Source: Cycas panzhihuaensis
Taxonomy: Eukaryota > Cycadophyta
Direction of reading: 5' to 3'
Assembly: GCA_023213395.1 (NCBI GenBank)
Contig: CM041465.1
Coordinates: forward strand, 186,627,741-186,691,740
Length of the DNA stretch: 64,000 bases
Below the pieces are notes generated by a model, which searched no databases, was not told the origin of the DNA, and saw only the letters and a list, made by a program, of their open reading frames with translations. Position numbers and translations under genes: made by a program. Of this stretch, positions 13,501 to 23,289 are shown piece after piece. Every line of letters begins with the position of its first letter. Positions within the stretch are counted from its first letter, which is position 1.

Positions 13501-14520
13501 CAAGTTAACTTTTGGATAGTTAAATGGTTGTCTCTAGGGTATTCTTTGTTAGCCAATCAGGAGGATTTCACACTTTTAGCCCAGTTCTTCAGCTCTCATA
13601 ATTGGCTCACTGTGGCTCAATTCCATAATTTTGATCACCTTTGTTAGAAGATTTTTTTTGAGCTCATGATGGAGATTAATCCTCAACCTAAACCTTTACT
13701 CTTGCAAATGGATGATAGACTCAACTTTTTCATGTAATAAGTGGACCCTCTTGTCATATCAAAGGATCTAGAGAAGAAGGAAGGTCTTAGGTTCCTCTCC
13801 AGGGGTCGAGTGTTCAAGTCTATAGAATTCCACTACCTGTTACATAGTCAACAATATCAACATGTTTAATTTCAAGCTGAATGGGGATGGATATGGTGGA
13901 AGCAAGCACAACTTAAATATAATATGCTTTACTGAAGAATTTTGTACAAGGCCTTTATTTTTCAGAACAAATAGGATTAATGGAACATGAATCATTAATC
14001 CTGTTATTTAGTGTGTGGTGCTCAAAATGACAACTTCAATTATATTTGGTGGCATTATCCTCCAATCTAAGAAATCTAACATACCGCCTTTGAGATCTTT
14101 AATCTAGACTAAGGCTTCACTAAAATTTAAATTGGTCATCTACCTCTTCATTCTTGGCTAATTAAAGGGAGTTGGGTAATAGTATATGTTTGGCTCGCAA
14201 CACACTGTCACTTGACAGACCATTGGCTTCTTTTTCTCAAAACCATCTTGTACGAAATTTGAAAAATCTGTACCATAGCTTATTTCTAAAGTCTCATTCT
14301 TTAATCAAACTTTTGGGCATATAAGGAAGGAAATTCAGTTATGGTTGTCTCATAATCCTTAATTTATTTCTCTCCATAAAAAACTTAAGAAAAACGTCCA
14401 TATCGATACTACTATTTTGAGTACACTGTATGTAAAAGACTGGGTTAGTAGATCTACTTGACAAATGGGCTCTTTAGCCTCTTGTACTATATTTGAATTT
14501 ATAATTTAATAACATATATA
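10583..14520 (+). pseudogene. LINE ORF2 (endonuclease and reverse transcriptase), decayed
   Basis: ORF2 nicks target DNA and copies the element RNA. A plausible start is ATG 10583, shortly before the APE endonuclease opening MPWNIRGIG. Further endonuclease motifs are LTETH and GDFNF (about 11027-11041). Reverse transcriptase follows: KGRCIEDNI near 12329, YQGCPLSPYLF near 12590-12625, and the catalytic FADD at 12731-12742, intact. A zf-RVT-like region with paired Cys and Trp (LVCGAQ, IWWHYPP) lies near 13870-14070. At least two frame changes and many stops occur, most at expected Gln or Trp positions. The length of about 1300 codons is normal for the family. Confidence 0.87.
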
Positions 14521-14540
14521 TTTTTACCTTAAAAAAAAAA

Positions 14541-14692
14541 ACTAATAAACAAGAATATTAACACTATAGAGAAGGACTAAAGAAGGTGGACAAAAATATT
14601 GCATGAAAAGAAAGTAGTACTAACACTAATAAGCAAGAATGTTAGTACTATAAAGAAGGACTAGAGAAGGTAGACAAAAGTATTGTATATTC
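14541..14692. repeat. tandem duplication next to the LINE poly-A end
   Basis: Two imperfect copies of a segment of about 68 bases (14541-14608 and 14625-14692), both starting ACTAATAA and ending in a TATTGYAT-like tail. The period is about 84 bases. The first copy begins exactly where the LINE A-tract ends. Confidence 0.8.
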
Positions 14693-15750
14693 TAATAGCG
14701 ATAATACATATGCTTGTTGTGTATGCATAGATGGATAGATAATACACCTTTTCATTAAATGTCATTCTTAGTTTTCATTTTTTGACTAATTAATATAATA
14801 GATATTATTATGTATATTTATATTAGTTAATTAATTTATAAATTAGGATTATAGCCTCATTAGCACTTAATGCGTGTAATTTGAGTCAATTACACTTTGA
14901 GTTCAAATTATGAGTGCATATTAGTGATTATTTTCTTGACCTAGATTCAACCCCTAAAAAGGTTTATGATTAATTAAAATATTTGCTAATTAAACATTTT
15001 GTTGGAGTTTACATAGAAGTCACACACCTAATTAATTATTAACCTAATAGTACTACTCTTTAGAGGGAATAATTGAATGTAATAATTAAACATAATAACT
15101 CTCATCATAAAATAGTAAAAATAGATCCTTAAGGTAATTTTAGGGTCATTATTAAATGACTTCAAAACATGGTTTTTTGAAACACACAATTGAAAAAAGA
15201 TGTTTGTAAATAATTAGGAAGGCACCTACACTTATCACAGGCATAGTTACAGTGTCATCTAATCATTTGAGTGGATCTTATCTTGAATATGGAGCTCAAT
15301 AATCCTTGAGAGATGGATGAATTAAATTGTAGTAGTGCTCATATGACTTATCTTGCCATCTAAGAAGATTGAAAGAACCAACAAAAGGGAGATGGATTAA
15401 GTAAATTGTAATAATGTCCATATGACTCCTCTTTTGATTGCATTGCATAAATGTCTCCTATCACTAAATATTATTAGGCCCATTGATTGAATTCAATCTT
15501 GTTTTTATAATATACACAACTTTTCCATTTAACAAAGCAAAGTTGTTTGTATGTGTTGCATGCACATCCATAGAATAAACATTACATATGAATCACATTC
15601 ACATAACCAATTTAGAAAACCAATTATGCCCTAATATCTTAAGAACGGCATAAGATGTAGCGTTCCCTTTTAATACACTAATTATAAATAATAAAAAAGC
15701 GGTCCAAATTTGGAACTCGACTTTTTATGATGAATTTATGACCACAGATT
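14693..15750. other. unassigned intergenic sequence
   Basis: AT-rich sequence with no supported gene or element. A minus-strand open stretch at 15678-15875 has no recognisable content. Confidence 0.5.
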
Positions 15751-16077
15751 ACGTGTCCAAATAAGGTGAAGTTATAATTGTATACCACCTCATATTTTCC
15801 AAATATTAAACTTGAAGAATGACATTGACTACCATCCGTCATACCGGATTGAGAGGGCTTTAGTGGGGCGACCAAAAGAAGAGAATAGAATATAAATATA
15901 ATAAAGAGTCTAATGACACGTCACTGCCTAAAAAAACAAAACACCAAGACGATTCTGAGGGACGTGTCCGGTGAAAGTCGAATACGACGAGTGACTCGGC
16001 TCATTTCGGCAACGTGGGACCCTCCTTAACACACCCTTCGATACGTCCATGCCATGCACTCTCCTACCGTCCACGTG
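15751..16077. promoter_or_regulatory. cluster of six ACGT-core elements (ABRE/G-box-like)
   Basis: Within 330 bases lie ACGTGTCC at 15751-15758, GACACGTCAC at 15915-15924, ACGTGTCC at 15962-15969, ACGTGGGA at 16012-16019, ACGT at 16043-16046 and a palindromic CACGTG G-box at 16072-16077. ACGTGTC and CACGTG are established binding cores for plant bZIP (ABA-responsive) and bHLH/bZIP factors. The cluster lies about 570-890 bases upstream of the At1g01500-like start codon, where CpG density rises. ABA or light responsiveness is inferred, not shown. Confidence 0.6.
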
Positions 16078-16363
16078 TTAAACAATCCCATGCAAAGTAC
16101 CTCTCTCTGCTTCGTTTGTGGACAGGGGGACCGTAGAATAACAAGACATTGTTGGACAGGTGTCAGCCCCATAATATTTTGCGTTTTAAAATTAGAAAGT
16201 ATTAAATATCAGTATGTCGACATGGGAATTGCGCGGGAGGGAATCTTCGGAGACGGTCAGTTTCGACTTTGGAGGATCGACAAGAGAGATCTTATCGGAC
16301 TGGAGAATCATGGTATTATTGTAATAATTATTGTTATTGTAGAAATATCCGTAATTACATTTT

Positions 16364-16369
16364 TATAAA
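16364..16369 (+). promoter_or_regulatory. candidate TATA box
   Basis: TATAAA followed by G, 275 bases before the start codon at 16644. If used, transcription would begin near 16395-16400, giving a 5' leader of about 245 bases with two upstream ORFs. Other AT-rich stretches nearby keep this tentative. Confidence 0.4.
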
Positions 16370-16462
16370 GCCCCACAAATTCCAGAGGAGGGGACCTGCA
16401 GTTCTTGAGATTCCGTCTCGGCAGACGACGGTAGGAATCAGTCCCAGTTGGACTGAATTCTA

Positions 16463-16546
16463 ATGACATTGGGCTCTGCAAAAATTAGGGGTACCTGGTG
16501 GTTACTGGAAAATCAAATGGAGCTCACGGAAGGCATTCGACGCTAG
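16463..16546 (+). CDS. possible upstream ORF, 27 codons
   Basis: An ATG at 16463 opens 27 codons ending at TAG 16544-16546, about 100 bases before the main start. It would lie in the transcript leader if the TATA box at 16364 is used. No recognisable peptide. It could reduce translation of the main ORF, as uORFs often do in plants, but nothing shows that it is translated. Confidence 0.3.
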   Translation: MTLGSAKIRGTWWLLENQMELTEGIRR

Positions 16547-16555
16547 GAATTTCCC

Positions 16556-16594
16556 ATGGAGGGATTCTCGCTGAGAGCCGATTCGTACAAATAA
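16556..16594 (+). CDS. possible upstream ORF, 12 codons
   Basis: An ATG at 16556, with G after it, opens 12 codons ending at TAA 16592-16594, about 50 bases before the main ATG. It follows the 27-codon uORF by ten bases. No peptide similarity is recognised. Confidence 0.3.
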   Translation: MEGFSLRADSYK

Positions 16595-16643
16595 AGTCCA
16601 TTAATTAGCTGATCAGGAGAGTCGTTAAATTCATTTTAATCCA

Positions 16644-18138
16644 ATGGAGGCGCAGAGGCAGTCGGTGGCCTCCAGGATCGAATTAAGCGGATCCCGCCAT
16701 TGTAAAATTTCGGGTAAAAGCTTTGCGTGTGCGAAAAGGGCAGATGCCTGGTTCGATATAAGAGTGATCTATGTGAGACTGAGCTCCTGCTGCATGCTTG
16801 AAAACGGACCGGATTGCCTTACAATTGTGTTCCCTTCTCGAAGCACATCCACGGCGCTTGAGGTTAATGGCGGGAGAATTCCACCCTCGCAGTCCAAAAT
16901 GCGTAATCTCAGGAGGGACAGAGTTGATGCGGAATCTGCCGAGGCAACGTATGTCACGACTGATAATCTCCGCACCGATGGCGATTTACCATTTGAACTT
17001 CGCCACAAGAGCGGGGTGCTCGTCTCTGGAATTTTTCAAAGGTTGGAGAAACATGCAGTTGCCGCCAGAAAGAAACTCTGGTCTATGGAATGCAACTGTG
17101 CAATATCGGCAGGATCTTCCTTTCTGTCAAACAATTATGATTTTTCACCGTTTCTGGAAGTTTATGTGGCAGGAAGCTGCTTGGGGCAGCCGATAGTGTT
17201 GAACCAAATGGTGCACTTGCCGCCTCATAGAAATTGCATGCGTTCGTGCAGTTCTTTGGATGCCATTCCAGAAGACGAGGAATCAGGAAATTGTGGATCT
17301 ACGCTCCAGCCTCAGGTTATAAAATATTCCTGCATACCGTTTTAATTAATTGATTGAGTTTTTGTTTTTCTGTGATTTTTTTGACCTTTTTAAATATCCA
17401 TTTCCTTGAAGATTTGATCTGCCATTTCCTTTGGCAATTTCTTCAAATTCACCTAAGGATCGCATCCATGATAAGTTACTTACATTGAACCCTTGCCCTT
17501 GTTGATTGACTTTAACGGCGTGTTCCTAGGGTTTTGAACCGGTTCCACATAGTCTCTATGTCATTGCTAAATTTTAACAATTGCTGACTGCACAGTTTTG
17601 AACTTAGAAGATCTTTCCTGAACACACACCCTGCTTATCACTGAAGCGCAGCCGACCAGCGTCCCTGACTTAATCGGTGATTTGATAAAACGAACCTTCA
17701 TCTGAGGGTCATATATCGTGATCAAATAAATGTTCAAATTTGCAGCACTGCTTTGTTATAAACGTTAATGCAGGATCATTCTCTGAATAATGAACGGTTA
17801 ATTAATAAAATACACTGATGATATTGAATTTGCAGATCGTGGTTTTAGTGTTAATGTTCTTCCCATCGGTGCTAATTCCTACATGGTTGTGTGCTTGGAA
17901 TATTGAACAGGAAGAAGAATACACAGAAATTGAAAAATGTAATGATCTGGAGACATTTAATTTCTTGGATGATGCGTGTGTTGAAGGAGAGGAGGGGGAG
18001 TTATCTTGGTTTAATGCAGGTGTAAGAGTTGGTATGGGAATAGGTCTGGGAATGTGCGTTGGAATTGGAATCGGAGTTGGGTTGATAATCAGGACTTATC
18101 AAACGACAACAGGACGTTTTCGAAGACACCTGCTATAG
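16644..18138 (+). CDS. At1g01500-like plant protein, two exons, apparently intact
   Basis: The one gene here that looks functional. Exon 1 is 16644-17315 (224 codons, phase 0), ending at CAG before a GT donor. Exon 2 most likely starts at 17911 and ends at stop 18136-18138, giving about 299 residues, near the family size of about 300-330. Conserved family blocks are AWFDIRVIYVRLSSC, LEVNG, LRRDRVD..S.EATYVTTD, W.M.C...I.AGSSFL, EVYVAG...GQPIVL, SLDAIPE and the C-terminal GEEGELSWFNAGVRVG. A Gly-alternating hydrophobic stretch then ends in RTYQTTT. That stretch could be a single membrane segment. Arabidopsis At1g01500 is annotated as an erythronate-4-phosphate dehydrogenase family protein, but I see no dehydrogenase motif and would not assign that activity. 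No in-frame stops; base composition and CpG content differ sharply from the surrounding transposons. Confidence 0.85.
17316..17910 (+). other. intron of the At1g01500-like gene (3' site ambiguous)
   Basis: The donor is GT at 17316-17317 after CAG. Two acceptors keep the frame: TTGCAG ending at 17835 and GAACAG ending at 17910. The first would add 25 residues rich in Val, Leu, Phe and Trp that I do not recall from the family. The second is preceded by a T-rich tract and a CTAAT branch-like site (near 17872) and gives a better family fit. I favour 17910. Confidence 0.65.
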
Positions 18139-18560
18139 CTAATAACGGTCTGACTGTCTGACCACATCAAATTGAGAGGACGCAGAGTTATAAAAATCCT
18201 GCACTACCGAGAAGGAACCGGTCACATATCTTTGCCAAAAGATTTCGATGAGCAGGTTTCGAACCCTGTCAATCAATACATAGAGCGCTCTCGGTTGCCA
18301 AAGCCTAAGAAAAACATCATCTCCAAGAGGTTTTTACGAACATAATGCAGGTTGCGGTATATGTCAGGTTGTGCAGAGAATATGCAGAGCCGGTTGCATT
18401 CAGAAAAGCAAAATGTCTAGCAATATTCTTATTGCTTCAATTAATTGTATGTAGTTTTGGAAAACCTGTAAGTTTGAATGTACAATTTGCTCCTGTCAGG
18501 AAAGCAAATGTACATCTTCAACGACAAAATCAGAGTCTGCCCTGAACATCTTTCTCATTT
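18139..18560 (+). other. downstream, probably 3' untranslated region
   Basis: CpG-containing sequence of the same character as the gene continues to about 18560, then AT-rich sequence returns. A 66-codon open stretch at 18345-18545 has no recognisable content and is probably part of the 3' UTR. I saw no clear AATAAA signal. Confidence 0.4.
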
Positions 18561-21500
18561 CTAATTCCTGCACTAAAATGATGATACACTGGCACTTTGG
18601 TACTTCTAGTTTATGTATCGCTGCTGGTCATCATTAACATTGACTGGTTAAAAATTCGTTTAGACGGTACATCAGTTGCTCAACTTTCCCTTTTATGTGC
18701 CCTCCCATACAGAGGTGAAGTATGGTATTTTTTGTAGATAAATAGTGGTCGGTCTTCTTTTGACCCATAGGGAACTGAACGTTTTCCGTTCATGGGTTTG
18801 ACTTTTGACTCAATGTTATCGGATTTTTAACTTTGTCTTAGCACTTTGAAGTACAAATTGTTTTTTTTATTAAAAAGTATTAAAATTATTATTTTAATAT
18901 TTTTATTTAAAATATTTTTTTTAAAATACACATATAAATACATAGATAATTTTTTTTTTTTTGTGGTATATATTGAGTGGATGGAATTAGATACTTATTT
19001 GTTAGAATAAAAATAAAAATAGTAGTTGAGATAATTATGATTAATTAATAATATTTCTCTTTAGGTATATTTCGGGAGAAGGAGTGAGATGAGATTGTAA
19101 GTCTATAGTGTGAGACAAGACTAATAATATTGTATTTTTGTGATAATGTTCCTTTTTTGCAAGAAAAATTCTTTGGATCTCTAAAGCTTTACACGTTAAT
19201 AAACCTCTATATTGGTTACAAAGGACATGCTTTTTAAGAAGTAGCCAATGAAACTTAATATTTTTTATGATATAAAATTAAACACAAGCCCAACACTTGA
19301 ATGAATTTTTTGCTCTTCACATCATCTTTGCATAAGAATTGATAGATCCTTGCTAACAATTTTCTTTTAGTCCTTCACATCTCTTGAGCTCCTCCTACCT
19401 TTTAAGAAACATATCAAAACTCTTGGTATTGTTTTGCATGGTTATTTTTTCAACAAATTATTAGTTGTTCTCCCATGCCACATATTTTTGGAATGTAAAG
19501 AAAAAGAACAATTGTACCAAAGGGCCTTGGTGCAATCTAATGCAATTGAATCGCCATTAATGTAAATGCTTTCATTTTTCTCAAATGAAATTTCTCATAA
19601 ATAATACTCCTTTTCATTTAGTTCATGTAGATATTTTTTATTTAATTTCTTTGGTTTTCTTCCTTACCATAATAGTTTTGAACCAACTTCATCAATCTAT
19701 TCAATTTCCACATTTGACATAAACCTTAAAGTTAAAATCATTAGTTAATTCTATGACATACTAATTGCTACAAAAAAAATCATCAATAAGTAGATTTCTT
19801 CAACAAACATTATTTAGCACCTTTGGTACTAGTTTATTTACTACAACTTGAAATCCTTATTCATTTATTACTTTCAATGATTAAAACCAAGAATAAAAGC
19901 TAGGCTTGGCCGTTACACTATCCAATTGGCATCTTAATTATAGATCAAAATATCCTAAATTATAGTTAGCAAACATAGAACCAAACTCTAGAAGTAACTC
20001 CACTAGAATTATATTGTCCCATATGTTGCCTATTATTTTGGAGTTAGAATCTCCTATATAACCTTAGGGTCTCTTATGTGATTGCTCAAATACTAAACTT
20101 TGAAATAAATGTTTCCATATAGTTGTCTATGTTGTTTCATGACTGATAATATATATGATATGGTGGCTTCAAAGTTGAGCTACAAAGTTCACAAGAAAAA
20201 ATAGAATTGTTGATTAGATTGGCAAGAATATCATTACAGCTTTGAAGAACTCTATTATAGTTTTGTCCAAAATGTCACTACAAAAGGCACTTATGTCTTC
20301 AAAAATTGAACAACTTGTTACACCACTTAAAAGCTACTTTTAATAGTTTATTTTTAAAAGTCTCTCAAAATACACTTAAAAGTTTCACCATTGCATAAGC
20401 ATATTCACATCATGACATGTGTCCTTGAATTATGATATATCGTTTATAAAAGTATAATAACTTTCTTCATGATGTTTGTTAATCAATAGCTGATTAACAC
20501 GTGCCTACATTGCATTGGTCACCAAATAGCAATTTTTATATGATTTTTAATGCCTATTACATGTATATGCTTTATGTAATTCCATAAGATTTTAAATAAA
20601 AAGCTTAGGAAAACAACTATAGTAATATTTTGGTTAAAAACATAAGAATTTTTTACTTCTGAAAATTTATCATAAGGACTTTACAAAGTTATTTTGCCCT
20701 GTTAGAATAGTCCTATATATTAGTAATATTTTATGATCAATTAGGACATAGGCCTAACTAAAGAGAATTTTAATAAAGATTTTAATCAAGGCTCCTACAT
20801 ACCACTAATAAATAATTTGTAAAATGAGAAAATAAGTGAAGATATATCATGTACCCAGTATATGGTAACTTTATATCTTGTTAGCCTAAGGGTATTGATT
20901 CATAGTGTAGTTCCTTCTCACTTTGAGTTTTAATTGCTTACAAGCATAAGGTAAAGATATTTAATGTAAAAGTGACACTTCATTTCTCTATTATAATGAT
21001 ATATAATAAGTAAATATTTTGTAATAAATAATAACACATACATGCATAAGCAAACAAGTACAAATGGAGCTGAAGTTGAAGGTTGAGTAATCTTATTTTT
21101 ATTAATGAATAAATATTTATAAAGAGAAAATGTGAAAATCACAAATAAGCTTACCTTAACTATGCAAGGATAGTGTTGATGTCATATAAATAATGACTTT
21201 TCCCCTTTAGAAGAAGTAGAGGAATACCAAATAGACACCAAAAGTTAGTCATGTGTTCTCTTCTCTTTTATACGTTTTTAGAAATGATCATATGAAAGTA
21301 TAGTTCCCTTGCATAGGGAAATCATGATTCAATATTTTCATATAAACAAATCCCCAAAATCTTCCTAAGAGTTTTTAAAAGGTCAAGAATGTCAGTTCAT
21401 TCACAACAAGGGCAACACTTGCATAATAGTATCACTTTATCAATCAAATATCAATAGCTACATAGACTCAAAGTAATATAAATATGCAAGATGAAGGGTG

Positions 21501-21783
21501 TTTACTAGGATGGGATAAAGGCTTGTTATAAAGGAGAGGAACACATTGATCTTTCAATTCAATACTCCATGTGCCTTAAAGCTTAGAAACACCAACGAGC
21601 ACTAGTTAGTAATGAATAATTTGAAATACATTCAAAAGTAAGAGTGTAGGTATTAAATATTAAACAAAATTTAATTCAAAATTAACATCAAAATAATTTT
21701 AAAATTAAATTTTACCTTTAATATCGTTCCTTGATGTTAATTTTTTAAACACCAAAATCATACCAGAATTTGTAAAATTTGTC
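18561..21783. other. unassigned AT-rich sequence
   Basis: No intact gene. Near 20160-20340 a short plus-strand reading ends SKIEQLVTPLKSYF followed by a stop and may be a remnant of gypsy gag, but that is weak. The 20330-20415 part is shared with about 60950-61032 (listed separately). Confidence 0.45.
20330..20415 (+). repeat. short dispersed repeat, copy 1
   Basis: About 85 bases matching 60948-61032, including the shared block CTCTCAAAATACACTTAAAA. In both places it overlaps a reading that ends SYF-stop. Confidence 0.7.
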
Positions 21784-22150
21784 TTTTACTAAAGGTTATA
21801 AGTACATTAACAACTTGCTCTTATGTAGGGATGTATTTAAGTTAAACCATTTATTGTTCGATAATATCTCTAATGAAATGACAATCAACTTGAATATGTT
21901 TGGTCATTTCACAAACAATAAGGATTTTAATAATTATCAATATGTTTTGATTATTAGTCTTATAATTATGATCACAATTAGACTATAAAGAGATAAAAGT
22001 ATTAAGACGGTGGGAGTGAATCCATATAATGAATTTCTTGCATGCATGAGTTAATTTTCACTAGCATTCTTGTGTCCCCTATATTTAGTAGTCTCTTAGA
22101 GTATAATTATACCAATTGCCATTATGGTCATTCTAGGAAATAATCGATTA
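21784..22150 (-). pseudogene. copia RNase H remnant (element K)
   Basis: The minus strand encodes the C-terminal end of a copia polyprotein. EMTKHIQVDCHFIRDI is followed by LKYIPT.EQVVNVL, matching the family pattern K.I...HFIRE...Y..T.EQ.AD. Upstream at about 22000 THACKKFIIW corresponds to the conserved THA.KEA.W. Frame breaks are present and the rest of the element was not recognised. Gypsy element F begins about 480 bases to the right. Confidence 0.75.
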
Positions 22151-22629
22151 TTTTCAAAAGTGATTTGAGAGCACCAATCCAAATCTTTTTTTTCTTTTCC
22201 TTTTGGCTTATAAGGGAAGAATAGTACCAAAATGTATGCGGAAGTTTATCTTGAAGGTTTTTATTGAGGTGGGTTGAATCTTTTAATAGTATCTTTAAAT
22301 GCTAATATTATATTTAATGCTTTGAATGATATTTATTTCCATATGTTGATAGTGTATTTTATAGGTCAAACATTAAGAAAGGCATTCATTCGTTAATGAG
22401 CCAAATTTACAATTGAAATCTCTTAGTGAAAGATTATATCTATAAAAAATCTTATAAAAGATTTGTTTTCTTTTATTTTAAATCATTTGAAGTATCTTAA
22501 CAAGTTCTATGTAGAGGTCCATAGATATGTAGAAGTAACATAGTGATGTGTAACCATTAAAATTCTGATTTATTTATCGATCGAGATGTAGTATTTAAAT
22601 GCCTAATATGGGTTGAATTTTTTATGATG

Positions 22630-23249
22630 GAATGGAAAATCCTTTCACAAGACACGCAAATAAAAACATAAGTTAAAACAAAAATCAAACTTTATATGAC
22701 CACCTTTCTTGAAAATTTTAGTCTTTTCATTCCCAAAAAGTAGCAAAAACTAAAAATTACTTTCATAATACCAAAAGTATCAAAATTTAAGGCCCTTGGC
22801 CATGCAAGAATGTTAATTATTATCCATTAAAATTAAGAAATTGACTTTAAGTGAAAAAATACTCAAATAAAAAATTTTCTATTTTAGTAAAATCTTAATT
22901 ATTATTATTCTCAATAAATTTTTAAAAGTTCTCTAATTTGCTCAAAACTTGAGCCATCAGAAACTAAACACATAATAGACTCCATAAGGACATTAGTAAT
23001 ATAATGTTAATCTGCTAAGAAAAATAATATCCTCAAAATGTTACGAAAGTGATAGATAATCGTAAACTATAATTTTAAGCCCCTAGATGGTCTTGTTTGA
23101 GCTTGTAACCTATAAAATAATTTATTGCATTGACTAATTTTTAAATATCTAACTCCTTCCAAAATTTAGGCCAAAATGGACACATAGATCAAAAGTTATA
23201 ATCCTAACAAATTGACCCTCTAAATTTGGAGCTTGCGTATGCTCTCGCA
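22630..23249 (-). repeat. 3' LTR of gypsy element F
   Basis: Collinear with the B LTR at 8084-8737. Its element-sense start TGCGAGAGC is the complement of 23241-23249 and directly follows the purine tract. The far edge near 22630 is approximate. Confidence 0.75.
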
Positions 23250-23262
23250 TTATCCTTCTCTA
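23250..23262 (-). other. polypurine tract of gypsy element F
   Basis: The minus strand reads AGAGAAGGATAA immediately before the LTR start, the expected position of the plus-strand DNA primer. Confidence 0.55.
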
Positions 23263-23289
23263 CTTGAAAATAACTAAGCTCCTATGAGT

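Larger units (their letters stand above)
9650..14540 (+). mobile_element. L1-type LINE retrotransposon, decayed
   Basis: A non-LTR element with both plant L1 ORFs in order: ORF1 with a DUF4283-like region and zinc knuckle, then ORF2 with endonuclease, reverse transcriptase and a C-terminal zf-RVT-like segment. It ends in ten A residues (14531-14540), as expected for target-primed reverse transcription. The 5' edge is uncertain because L1-type elements are often truncated and no matching target-site duplication was found by eye. Every ORF has several stops, so it is inactive. Confidence 0.88.

Noticed and set aside
15678-15875. 65-codon minus-strand open stretch upstream of the At1g01500-like gene
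   Set aside because: No family resemblance, no promoter or start context; it overlaps the presumed regulatory region.
16054-16368. 104-codon plus-strand open stretch before the gene
   Set aside because: It spans the G-box and the candidate TATA region and shows no recognisable protein; treated as promoter DNA.
16798-17196. Alternative frames within exon 1 (plus 16798-17196 and minus 17008-16769)
   Set aside because: The 16644 frame carries all family motifs; the others are shadows in a GC-richer exon.
18345-18545. 66-codon open stretch with a hydrophobic middle, downstream of the gene
   Set aside because: No recognisable family and it lies in the likely 3' untranslated region; kept only as a note there.
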